DNA of 64,000 nucleotides from JANQMX01 sp965247175 (lineage in GTDB: Bacteria; Pseudomonadota; Alphaproteobacteria; Kiloniellales; DSM-21159), in contig OZ252006.1 in the NCBI GenBank assembly GCA_965247175.1, positions 4,926,325 through 4,990,324 of the forward strand, read 5' to 3'. Positions within the stretch are counted from its first letter, which is position 1, and each line of letters opens with the position of its first letter. A model generated the notes under the pieces. That model saw only the letters and a program-made list of their open reading frames with translations, was not told the DNA's origin and did not search any database. The translations under genes and the position numbers were made by a program. Below are positions 49,316-57,242 of the stretch, piece after piece.

Positions 49316-49687
49316 GAGCGTCACTCCCTTGTCGATGCTTGCCGAGAGATTAACAGCGGGCTGTTGTGGCACTTTGGCAGCGCTGTGGATTCCGCGTGAA
49401 ATGGGCCCACAGAAACGTGGGATTGGGTTCACAATGCAGCGTCTCTGGCGGCCGAAAAGAAAAGAGCGGCCACCAGAGCCGCTCTGAAGTCTGAACTGGG
49501 AAAGGGACTTTGTACTTGCAACACCCCAGCAACTAGCTGGCGTTTCCACAGTGGCAAGGCCGTCAGAATGTCGCAGCGGAAGACCAGCGCTTTGCAGACT
49601 CGCTCCGAGTGCGCTCGCTGCACCCCGCAGGTCGGTTGCGCGCAGGTTGCCTTCGGTCGATTTCAGCCGTTGTCTCCGCTTCGTAAG
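49316..49687. other. intergenic region of 372 bases
   Basis: No convincing gene was seen between the antitoxin-like gene and the flavin oxidoreductase gene. It holds the minus-strand terminator at 49455-49485 and, upstream of the antitoxin start, the presumed promoter. Short open frames here overlap the terminator and look non-coding. Confidence 0.6.
49455..49485 (-). terminator. intrinsic terminator downstream of the flavin oxidoreductase gene
   Basis: An 8-bp stem AGAGCGGC/GCCGCTCT with a 7-base loop, followed on the minus strand by TTTCTTTTC. It is 200 bases beyond the stop of the 49688-51661 gene, so the transcript would carry a long 3' tail. It would also insulate the antitoxin-like gene from that transcript. 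Confidence 0.75.
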
Positions 49688-51661
49688 TTAAACAGCCAGG
49701 CCGGCTTGCATGCCTTCGTAGACCGCCTCTTCGGCAGAGCGCGGCGACAGGCAGTCGCCTGCCAGGTGTAGCTCGATATCGAGGCCTTCCAGCGCATCCT
49801 CCAAATCCGTGCAGGGCGTGCCGCCTTGCGCGAGGACGATGGTGTCCACCTCCTCGCAGAGGATCGCCTCGCCGGTGACGCTGTGCAGCAGATAGGCGGT
49901 GTCGCCGTCGGCGCCGTAGAGCCGGGCGTAGGGAATGACCTCAATGCCCAAGCGGTGCAGCTTCCCGGCCCAGTGGTCGCGCAGATAGGGTTGGATCTCC
50001 TGGCCGGCGTGGAGACCGTTGACCGCCAGGCGTACGTGGCAGCCCTCCAGCGCCAGCTTCTCGGCCAGGCCCATACCGACCCAGTCGCAGCGCCAGTCGG
50101 CGACCAGCACGCGGCTTCCTGTGTTGGCCTGGCCGTTGAGCACCTGCCAGGCGTCGAGGATGTGCGCGTCCTCCTGCCCCTCGATCGGCGGCCAGTAGGG
50201 CAGGGCGCCGGTGGCGACGATGACGGCATCGGGAGCTTCGCGCTCGATCAGAGCGCGGTCGACCACCGTATTGGTCTGGGCTTCGATGCCGAGTGCGGCG
50301 AACTCGCTCTCCAGGTTGGTGATCAGCCCGCCGAATTCGGCACGCCCGGGCAGCAGTTGGGCGAGCAAGGCCTGGCCACCAAGGCGCGGTCCTTTCTCAA
50401 GAAGCTGCACCCGGTGGCCACGGCGGGCAGCGGTGACCGCGGCCTTCATGCCGGCCGGCCCGCCGCCGGCGATGAGAATGTGCTTTGCATGTGGCGCTTT
50501 CTCGATCTCTCCGTAGCGTCGTTCGCGTCCGGAGACCGGATGCTGAATGCAGGAGATGGAGACGCCGTTGTGGAAGTGGCCGATGCAGGCCTGGTTGCAA
50601 CCGATGCAGGCACGGACATCGTCCAGCCGGCCTTGGCGTGCCTTCGCTGGCATGGCTTCGTCGGCGATCATGGCGCGGGTCATTCCGCAGACATCAGCCA
50701 TGCCTTCAGCCAGGATGCGCTCGGCGATCTGCGGCTGGTTGATGCGGCCGGCGACAAAGACGGGCAGGCCGACGGCCTTGCGCAGGACTTGCGCCTTGGG
50801 GGCGACGTAGCCCTGCTCGATCTCCATTGGCGGCACCACATGGACCGAGCCGCCGAGCCCGGCCATGGAGCCGACGGTGGTGCTGACGTAGTCGATCAAG
50901 CCTTGATCCCTGAGCGCAGTAACGACGTCAGCCACCTGCGTTTGCTCGAGACCGCCGTACTCGACCTCCTCGACCGAGATGCGGATGCCGACGACGTGCT
51001 CCTCTCCCATGGCCCGGCGCGCCGCGGCGAGCGCCTCGGCCAAGGGGCGTAGGCGATTCTCGAAGCTGCCGCCGTAGCGGTCCGTCCGGCGGTTGGTTTC
51101 AGGATTGAGGAACTGGGCGAAGAGCAGCGCGTGGCTGACCGACAGCTCGACGCCGTCGAGCCCAGCCTGGGCAAAGCGCCCGGCGGCGGCACCGCACGCG
51201 GCGACGATCTCCTCCACCATCGCCGTCGGCATGGTGCGCGGCATGGTGTGGAAGCGATTGTCGGGAACCGAGGAGGGGGCGTAGACGACGCTGCGTAGGC
51301 CACCTTGCATGCGCTTGGAGCAACGCCCCGCGTGAGAGAGCTGGCCGAAGATCTTTGCGCCGTGGTGATGCACCGTCTCGGCCAGTTTGCCGTAGCCCTC
51401 GATGCAGTCGTCGGTGTGGGCCAGCAGCTCCTGCCCGTCGCTCATGGCGCTTTCGTGATAGCGGGCGGCCTCAGTGACGATCAGCCCGACGCCGCCCTTT
51501 GCGCGCGCCTCGTGATAGGCGATGAAGTCGGGGCCGATCAGGCCGTTCTCGGACAGCAAGGTCTGGTGTCCCGTGGAGAGGATGCGGTTGCGTATCTCCA
51601 CGCCCCGAATCGTGAGCGGCGTAAAGAGCCTCTCGAACTTCGGCGCCGTCTCGCCGGTCAT
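49688..51661 (-). CDS. FMN/Fe-S/FAD oxidoreductase, trimethylamine dehydrogenase/2,4-dienoyl-CoA reductase type
   Basis: 657 residues from ATG 51661. There is an N-terminal old-yellow-enzyme TIM barrel (about 8-335, with ELSVSHALLFAQFLNPETN and RYGGSFENRLR). A 4Fe-4S site is at C352, C355, C359 and C371 (CIGCNQAC...SCIQHP), and the FAD/NAD part starts at GGGPAG (399-404). Relatives demethylate methylamines, betaines (stachydrine, methylproline) or reduce dienoyl-CoA. Given the adjacent hydrolase and polyamine-type transporter, N-demethylation in a catabolic route is a reasonable guess. It is divergent from the M24-like gene across about 190 bases. Confidence 0.85.
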   Translation of the reverse strand: MTGETAPKFERLFTPLTIRGVEIRNRILSTGHQTLLSENGLIGPDFIAYHEARAKGGVGLIVTEAARYHESAMSDGQELLAHTDDCIEGYGKLAETVHHHGAKIFGQLSHAGRCSKRMQGGLRSVVYAPSSVPDNRFHTMPRTMPTAMVEEIVAACGAAAGRFAQAGLDGVELSVSHALLFAQFLNPETNRRTDRYGGSFENRLRPLAEALAAARRAMGEEHVVGIRISVEEVEYGGLEQTQVADVVTALRDQGLIDYVSTTVGSMAGLGGSVHVVPPMEIEQGYVAPKAQVLRKAVGLPVFVAGRINQPQIAERILAEGMADVCGMTRAMIADEAMPAKARQGRLDDVRACIGCNQACIGHFHNGVSISCIQHPVSGRERRYGEIEKAPHAKHILIAGGGPAGMKAAVTAARRGHRVQLLEKGPRLGGQALLAQLLPGRAEFGGLITNLESEFAALGIEAQTNTVVDRALIEREAPDAVIVATGALPYWPPIEGQEDAHILDAWQVLNGQANTGSRVLVADWRCDWVGMGLAEKLALEGCHVRLAVNGLHAGQEIQPYLRDHWAGKLHRLGIEVIPYARLYGADGDTAYLLHSVTGEAILCEEVDTIVLAQGGTPCTDLEDALEGLDIELHLAGDCLSPRSAEEAVYEGMQAGLAV

Positions 51662-51851
51662 GCCGCTTGCATCCTCCGCGCTTCTTTCGGCTGCGTGAAC
51701 GCACAAGGCTAGACCCTGAGTGGCTCCGCGTGAAGCGCGCGGAGCGGGGATCCGGGCTGCGCAGGCAGGGGGCGGTCATTCCTTCACGCGCGACTATGAT
51801 CGTAGCTTCATCAAACGACGGCGAGAGAACCGAGGAAGAGAGGGGAAGCGA

Positions 51852-53012
51852 ATGGCATTGCATTTCGAACGGTCGGAGTTTGCGCAACGCATCGCCGCGG
51901 CACGGTCTAAGCTGAAGGAAGAGGACCTCGCGGCCATCCTCCTCTTCGCACAAGAGAGCCACTACTACCTCACGGGCTTCGACACCGGCGGCTGGGTCTT
52001 TTTTCAGTGCGCCGTGCTGACCGCCGATGACACACCGATCACCCTGCTGACCCGCAAGCCAGATTTGGAGCAGGCCCGACGCACCTCGGTGATTGAGGAC
52101 ATCCGCATCTGGTACGACGCCGAGGGCGCGAACCCGGCCGATGACGTGAAGGCGATCTTGGCGGAGAAAGGCCTGGAGGGAGCTAGGGTTGGCATTGAGC
52201 TAGCGACCCATGGCCTGACGCCGGTCAACTACGTGAAAGTCGAGCGCGCCTTGTCCGACTGGTGCGAGCTGGTCGACGCCTCGCTGGTCATCCGGTCCCT
52301 GCGTTTGGTGAAGTCACCAGCCGAGCTGGCGTACGTGCGGCGCGGTGCAGAGTTAGCCGATGCCTCTCTCACGGCGATGGTGGGGACTGCCGGCCCAGGC
52401 GTCTTCGAAGGCGACATCGCGGCTGCTGGAGATGCGCCCATCCTCAAGGGAGGCGGCGATCTGGCTGCGTCCGGCCCGGTGCTCGGTTCAGGCGACCGGG
52501 CGCTCTTGATTCGCGCCGCGACTGGTTTTCGCACGCTCGACGCTGTTGACCAGCTGACCCTGGAGTTCGGTGCCTGCTATCGCCGCTACTGCGCCTGCCT
52601 GATGCGCACCGTGGCCATCGGCAAGCCGAACGAAGATCAGCGCCGCATGTTCGAGGTCACCAAGGAAGCCATTGCCGCCATGACCGAGGCAGCCAAGCCT
52701 GGCCGGCCCATGGGCGAGATCGACGATGCCCACCGCCGCGTCTTTGACGCCAACGGCTATGGCCACGCGCGCATGGCGGCTTGCGGCTATTCCCTGGGCG
52801 CGACTTACCGCCCGACCTGGATGGACGTGCCGCCCATGCTCTACAGCGGCAATCCGCTCGAGATGGCGCCGGGCATGGTGCTCTTTCTGCATGCCATCCT
52901 GATCGATGCCGAAAACAACCTGGCCATGTCGCTCGGCCATACCCTGATCGTTACCGACGGTGCCGCCGAGGTGCTGTCCGCGCTGCCCCAGGACTACATC
53001 GTTTGCGGCTAG
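51852..53012 (+). CDS. M24-fold hydrolase lacking metal ligands (creatinase/ectoine-hydrolase-like)
   Basis: 386 residues with the two-domain pita-bread M24 layout: a creatinase-type N-terminal domain (about 1-155) and a catalytic-like domain (156-386). All five metal ligands of methionine aminopeptidase-type enzymes are changed: the first Asp is Glu238, the second is Cys249, the His is Tyr313 (CGYSLGATYRP), and both Glu are gone (His347; Gly362-His363). Creatinase and ectoine hydrolase DoeA also lack a full metal site, so a hydrolase acting on a small amidine or cyclic amide is suggested. ATG 51852 follows GAGGGGAAG; a GTG start 44 codons earlier is unlikely. Convergent, four bases from the permease gene. 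Confidence 0.78.
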   Translation: MALHFERSEFAQRIAAARSKLKEEDLAAILLFAQESHYYLTGFDTGGWVFFQCAVLTADDTPITLLTRKPDLEQARRTSVIEDIRIWYDAEGANPADDVKAILAEKGLEGARVGIELATHGLTPVNYVKVERALSDWCELVDASLVIRSLRLVKSPAELAYVRRGAELADASLTAMVGTAGPGVFEGDIAAAGDAPILKGGGDLAASGPVLGSGDRALLIRAATGFRTLDAVDQLTLEFGACYRRYCACLMRTVAIGKPNEDQRRMFEVTKEAIAAMTEAAKPGRPMGEIDDAHRRVFDANGYGHARMAACGYSLGATYRPTWMDVPPMLYSGNPLEMAPGMVLFLHAILIDAENNLAMSLGHTLIVTDGAAEVLSALPQDYIVCG

Positions 53013-53016
53013 TGCG

Positions 53017-53841
53017 TCAGGGGTTGGGTCGACGCGCCCTCTGTGTCCCGAAGAACTGGGCAATCATCAAGAGCACGATGGACACTAAGATGAGGCAGGT
53101 CGAGATTGCCGCGATGGTCGGGTCGATCTGATCGCGCAGGGCATTGAACATGCGCCGGTTCAAGGTCGCGTTCTCGCCGCCTGAGATGAACATGGCGACG
53201 ATCACCTCGTCGAGCGAGGTGATGAAGGCGAAGAGCGCGCCGGAGATCACCGAGAAGCGGATCTGCGGCAGGGTGACCGTGAAGAAGGCCCGCAGGCGCG
53301 AAGCACCGAGCGAGCGGGCCACCATCTCCTGATTCATGTCGTAGGTCTGCAGGCCGGACGACACCGTCACCAGCACGAAGGGGATGGCCAGCGTCGAGTG
53401 GGCGATGATCAGGCCGAGCAGCGTGTAGTTCAGGTGTAGCTTGGCGAAGAGGTAAAAGGCGCCGATCGCGATCAGGATGATCGGTGTCATCAGCGGCATG
53501 ACCAGCGCCACGCGGATGATGGTCGCAAATCGCATGCCGCTGACGTGCAGACCGTAAGCAGCTGCCGTGCCCATGGGTGTGGCCACCAGCACGGTGAACA
53601 GGGCCGCCTTTAGCGAGACATAGGTCGCTTCACGCCATTCGAGGGAGCCGAAGTAGTTCTCGTACCAGCGCAGAGACCAGCTTTGCGGCGGGAACTCGAG
53701 GTAGATCGAGTCCGAGAATGACATGGGAATGACGATCAGCGAGGGCAGAATCAGGAAGAGCATGACCAGCCCGCACCAGACGTAGAGCCATAGACGCTGG
53801 AGGTGCGTGATCTGGGTCTCGGAGGCGGGCCAGTTGAGCAT
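53017..53841 (-). CDS. ABC transporter permease, PotC-type (spermidine/putrescine family)
   Basis: 274 residues, about six membrane helices. MLFLILPSLIVIPMSFSDS is the first, and the permease EAA-loop region is GLQTYDMNQEMVARSLGASRLRAFF (given here as DMNQEMVARSLGASRL). IRFSVISGALFAFITSLDEV matches PotC-type permeases. It forms the channel with the PotB-type permease encoded just upstream. ATG 53841 overlaps the previous stop by one base (TGATG). It is the last gene of the leftward binding protein-ATPase-permease-permease operon and ends four bases from the M24-like gene. Confidence 0.92.
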   Translation of the reverse strand: MLNWPASETQITHLQRLWLYVWCGLVMLFLILPSLIVIPMSFSDSIYLEFPPQSWSLRWYENYFGSLEWREATYVSLKAALFTVLVATPMGTAAAYGLHVSGMRFATIIRVALVMPLMTPIILIAIGAFYLFAKLHLNYTLLGLIIAHSTLAIPFVLVTVSSGLQTYDMNQEMVARSLGASRLRAFFTVTLPQIRFSVISGALFAFITSLDEVIVAMFISGGENATLNRRMFNALRDQIDPTIAAISTCLILVSIVLLMIAQFFGTQRARRPNP

Positions 53842-54755
53842 CAGCGCGGCCCCGCCATCAACTTGTCCAGCCGGAAGGCCTTGTTCAAGACGTAGAGCAG
53901 TCCGAGCGTCACGATTAGCAGGACGACACCGAGGGCGCTGGCCGCCCCCCAATTGGCGTAGAGGTTGACGCTGGTTTCGATGCGCATGGCCCACATGATG
54001 GTCTTGCCGCCGCCGAGCAAGGCCGGGGTGACGTAGAAGCCGAGGCAGAGCACGAAGACTAAGACGATGCCGGCGAAGAGCCCAGGCAGGGACAGCGGAA
54101 AGAAGACCTGCCAGAAGGCGCGGGTCGGGCTTGCCCCCAGATTGGCGGCGGCCTTGAGGTAGTCGCGGTCGATCGACTTCATGGCGGCAAAGAGCGGCAG
54201 CACCAGGAAGGGCAGCAGAATGTGCACCATGCCGATCACCGTGCCGGTGAAGTTGTGCACCAGGCGCAAGGGTTCATCGATGATGCCGAGATCGATCATC
54301 CAGGTATTGATCAGACCCTGGCGCTGCAGCAGCACCAGCCAGGCGTAGGTGCGCACCAAGAGAGACGTCCAGAACGGCAGGATGACGAAGATCATGCAGA
54401 TGCCGGCGGCACGGGGCGGCAGCTGGGACAGCATGTAGGCCAGCGGATAGCCCATCAGCACGCAGGCGGCGGTGACGATGAAGCTGATCTCGAAGGTCGT
54501 TTGGAAGGTGCGGATGTAGGAGCGGCTGCCCCACATGCGCTCGTAGTTCTCGAAGGTCAGGACGCCCTGGGCATCGAAGAACGACAGCCAGAACAGCCAG
54601 CCGACAGGAATGAAGACGACCAGTCCGACCAGCAGGAGCGCCGGCGAGCAAAGGCCGAACATTTGCCAGCGTTCGCGGCGCGCGTCCTCCGCGAGACCGT
54701 CGGCGTTGTTGCCTGCGGCGGCAGGGATGGCCGTGTCGCGGGGGATCGCGGTCAT
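53841..54755 (-). CDS. ABC transporter permease, PotB-type (spermidine/putrescine family)
   Basis: 304 residues. The helices begin at MFGLCSPALLLVGLVVFIPVG, with the long periplasmic loop and ILPFWTSLLVRTYAWLVLLQRQG that marks PotB-type permeases (quoted as LPFWTSLLVRTYAWLVL). The EAA region is DYLKAAANLGASPTRAFWQVFFPLS, shortened here to AAANLGASPTRAF. It pairs with the PotC-type permease. The start overlaps the ATPase gene stop by four bases (ATGA) and its stop overlaps the next start by one. Position in the membrane is certain; substrate is not. Confidence 0.92.
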   Translation of the reverse strand: MTAIPRDTAIPAAAGNNADGLAEDARRERWQMFGLCSPALLLVGLVVFIPVGWLFWLSFFDAQGVLTFENYERMWGSRSYIRTFQTTFEISFIVTAACVLMGYPLAYMLSQLPPRAAGICMIFVILPFWTSLLVRTYAWLVLLQRQGLINTWMIDLGIIDEPLRLVHNFTGTVIGMVHILLPFLVLPLFAAMKSIDRDYLKAAANLGASPTRAFWQVFFPLSLPGLFAGIVLVFVLCLGFYVTPALLGGGKTIMWAMRIETSVNLYANWGAASALGVVLLIVTLGLLYVLNKAFRLDKLMAGPR

Positions 54756-55834
54756 GACTGCTCGGGCACCAGGATGGTATCCTCGGGATGGAGGCCGAGA
54801 CGGATCGGTTGGCCGCGCTCCGGCACCACAGCCAAGGCTTCTCGCCGGCTGGGGCTGCGCACCACAATCTCGGCGCCGCCATCCAGCGAGACGTAGAAGA
54901 TGAAGCTCTCACCTTGATAGACGAGCTCCTTGACCGTGCCGGTGAGGCAGTTCAGGTCGCTGCCGCTGCCATTGGTTAGAACTTCAAGCTTCTCGGGCCG
55001 TACGACCAACAGCTGACGTCCACCGGCGCTCGGCTGCTCGGCCAAGCGCAACGGCGTGCCGTTGAGCCGTGCCTCGTTCTGCTCCACGTCAACTGGCAGG
55101 AAAGAGGACTCTCCGATGAAGTCGGCGACGAACTGGCTGCGCGGTCGTTCGTAGAGCTGCTTCGGCTCGTCGAGCTGCATGAAGCGGCCGTCGTTGATCA
55201 CGGCCACCCGATCCGACATGGTCAGCGCCTCGCGCTGGTCGTGCGTCACGTAGACGGTGGTCATGCCGAGCTGCTCGTGCAGGTGCTTGATCTCGATCTG
55301 CATCTGCTCGCGCAGCTTCTTGTCGAGCGCGGAGAGCGGCTCGTCCATCAAAAGGATGCGCGGTTCGAAGACGATTGCCCGCGCCAAGGCGACCCGTTGG
55401 CGCTGGCCGCCGGAAAGCTGGTCGACGCGCCGTTCCATGAAGGCGCCGAGCTGCACCAGGTTCAGCGCGCGCTCCACCCGCTGCGCCGTATCGGCCGCGC
55501 CGACCCCGCGCAGCTTCAGGGGATAGGCGACGTTGTTGAAGACATTCATGTGGGGGAAGAGGGCATAGTTCTGGAACACCATGCCAACCCCGCGCTTGTG
55601 CGGCGGCGTCCGAATGACCTCGTCGTCGCCGAAGCGAACGCTGCCGCAGTCGGGCCGCGAAAAGCCGGCCAGGACCATCAGCAGTGTCGTCTTGCCCGAG
55701 CCGGAGGGCCCAAGAAGGGTGATGAACTCTCCGCTCGCCACCTCCAGGCTGACATCGTCCAGGGCCTTGAAGCGGCCATAGGACTTGGTGATGCCGCGAA
55801 CGGAAATGGGAAGAGAGAGTGGTGTCTCGGACAT
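54752..55834 (-). CDS. ABC transporter ATP-binding protein, PotA-type
   Basis: 360 residues. Walker A is GPSGSGKT, signature LSGGQRQRVALARA, Walker B RILLMDEP, and the switch His is in YVTHDQREALTMSDRVAV. The C-terminal TOBE domain includes VVRPEKLEVL and VKELVYQGESFIFYV. It powers uptake with the two permeases downstream. It lies 167 bases after the binding-protein gene, and a transcription terminator-like hairpin is in that gap. The closest classes are polyamine and related cationic-compound importers. Confidence 0.93.
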   Translation of the reverse strand: MSETPLSLPISVRGITKSYGRFKALDDVSLEVASGEFITLLGPSGSGKTTLLMVLAGFSRPDCGSVRFGDDEVIRTPPHKRGVGMVFQNYALFPHMNVFNNVAYPLKLRGVGAADTAQRVERALNLVQLGAFMERRVDQLSGGQRQRVALARAIVFEPRILLMDEPLSALDKKLREQMQIEIKHLHEQLGMTTVYVTHDQREALTMSDRVAVINDGRFMQLDEPKQLYERPRSQFVADFIGESSFLPVDVEQNEARLNGTPLRLAEQPSAGGRQLLVVRPEKLEVLTNGSGSDLNCLTGTVKELVYQGESFIFYVSLDGGAEIVVRSPSRREALAVVPERGQPIRLGLHPEDTILVPEQS

Positions 55835-55943
55835 TCGCTTTACCGGGCTGCGTACTTGCGCGTTCCGTTACCCTTGCTGACGCGACAGCGTAGCATGCCC
55901 CTGCGTCTTGGGGCAGCGCTCGGCAACGGCAGGTTCATCCAGG

Positions 55944-55977
55944 AAAACCGGGACGACGCCAGCGGCACCGTCCCGGT
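55944..55977 (-). terminator. intercistronic terminator or attenuator between binding-protein and ATPase genes
   Basis: ACCGGGACG and CGTCCCGGT form a perfect 9-bp stem around a 13-base loop. On the minus strand it is followed by TTTT. It lies 25 bases after the binding-protein stop. A leaky hairpin here would let the abundant binding protein be made in excess of the membrane components. Confidence 0.75.
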
Positions 55978-56001
55978 AGAAACCGCAGGGATGCTGCAGT
56001 C

Positions 56002-57060
56002 TTACTCCTGGATCATCTCGTCAAAGCGCTCTTGCAGCTCGTCGATCTTTCCGATGTAGAAGGCCGACTTCAGCACCAGCTGGTCCTTCGCATTCTGCGG
56101 CGAGGAGTTAACGGAGGCAGCGACTTCCGGCGAGATCTTACCCGTATCGAAGGCGGCTTCGTTAGTCGGGCCGTAGGTGATGTACTTCGGCAGGTTGGCC
56201 TGGTTCTCAGGGTTGATGAACTGGTTGATCACTTTCATCGCCAGCTCTTTGTTGGGGGCACCCTTCGGCACGATCAGGCAATCGAAGTCCAAGACGCCTT
56301 GGTTGAACGTCAGGTTGGCTTCGGCGCCATCGTCGATCGCCGAAGAGATGCGGCCGTTCCAGATGCTGATGAGGTCGACTTCGCCATCCTTGATCAGCTG
56401 AGCGGACTGCGCGCCGGAGCGCCACCAGACCGCAACGTGCGGCTTGAGCTCTTCCAGCTTGGCGAAGGCACGATCCAGGCCCTCTTCCGTTTCCAGCACG
56501 TCATAGACCTGATCCATCGGCACGCCATCGGCCATCAGCGCTGCTTCGAGATTGTAGTAGGGCTTGGCGTACATGGCGCGTGCGCCCGGGAACTTCTCGA
56601 CGTCCCAGAAGTCGGCCCAGGTCTTCGGGCCGTCGTCACCGAACTTGTCGGTGTTCCAGCCGATGACGGTCGAATAGTAGAGAACGCCGATCCAGTGGCT
56701 GTCGACCACCGCCGGATTGACGCCGGTGGTGTCGATGACGCTGTAGTCGAGCGGCTCGATGCGGCCCTCGCTCTTCAGGATGACGCAGGTGTTGGAGCCC
56801 TGCTCGGTGATGTCCCATTTGACGGCATTGGCCAGCACCTGAGCGCGCACGTCGGCAATACCGTTGGTCGTGTCTTCTCGAATGGTAATGCCAAGAGCTT
56901 TCTCGGCCGGATCCATCAAGGCCTTGCGTTGCGCTTCCTGCAGTGCACCGCCCCAGGATGCGAAAGTCACACTATCCTCGGCCAAGGCGGGCGATGCGAC
57001 TGCAATCGCACCAGCAGCTGCAGCGCCGAGCGCCCAGCCAAATGAGTCACGGATGCCCAT
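56002..57060 (-). CDS. periplasmic substrate-binding protein, PotD/PotF-type
   Basis: 352 residues. A signal peptide with a clear hydrophobic core (about 10-23, ending ASPALAED) is followed by VTFASWGGALQEAQRKA, as in PotD-like binding proteins. Later motifs include VIGWNTDKFGDDGPKTWADF and WNGRISSAIDDGAEANL (short parts). It captures the solute for the ABC transporter encoded downstream; the compound is unknown, with polyamines, betaines or related amines the family favourites. ATG 57060 has AGGGAG ten bases upstream; the ATG ten codons earlier lacks a site. It is divergent from the M20 gene, with paired inverted repeats between. Confidence 0.9.
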   Translation of the reverse strand: MGIRDSFGWALGAAAAGAIAVASPALAEDSVTFASWGGALQEAQRKALMDPAEKALGITIREDTTNGIADVRAQVLANAVKWDITEQGSNTCVILKSEGRIEPLDYSVIDTTGVNPAVVDSHWIGVLYYSTVIGWNTDKFGDDGPKTWADFWDVEKFPGARAMYAKPYYNLEAALMADGVPMDQVYDVLETEEGLDRAFAKLEELKPHVAVWWRSGAQSAQLIKDGEVDLISIWNGRISSAIDDGAEANLTFNQGVLDFDCLIVPKGAPNKELAMKVINQFINPENQANLPKYITYGPTNEAAFDTGKISPEVAASVNSSPQNAKDQLVLKSAFYIGKIDELQERFDEMIQE

Positions 57061-57146
57061 GTTTGTTCGTCTCCCTGTATTCGGATTCATTAGTGGCGTA
57101 ATGATAGGCAGGCTTTTTGAGCCCTGTAAACTTTTAGCGCCTGCGC

Positions 57147-57177
57147 TTCAGCTATGCTGAAAAACGGAATTTCGTTT
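57147..57177. promoter_or_regulatory. paired inverted repeats in the divergent transporter/M20 promoter
   Basis: TTCAGC-TAT-GCTGAA is a perfect 6-3-6 palindrome at 57147-57161. Immediately beside it AAACGGAATTTCGTTT (57162-57177) is a 16-base palindrome with one mismatched base pair in the arms. They sit midway between the divergent starts (57060 and 57243), the place for an operator controlling both. The regulator is unknown. Confidence 0.55.
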
Positions 57178-57242
57178 GGGTGCTGGTGCTTTGAGAATGC
57201 GGCACGACCGGGAATAGCAAAAAAAGAGAGGGAGGCATTCAT

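Noticed and set aside
49429..49623. 64-codon minus-strand frame near the 49.46-kb terminator
   Set aside because: It overlaps the terminator hairpin and has no ribosome-binding site or similarity that I recognise.
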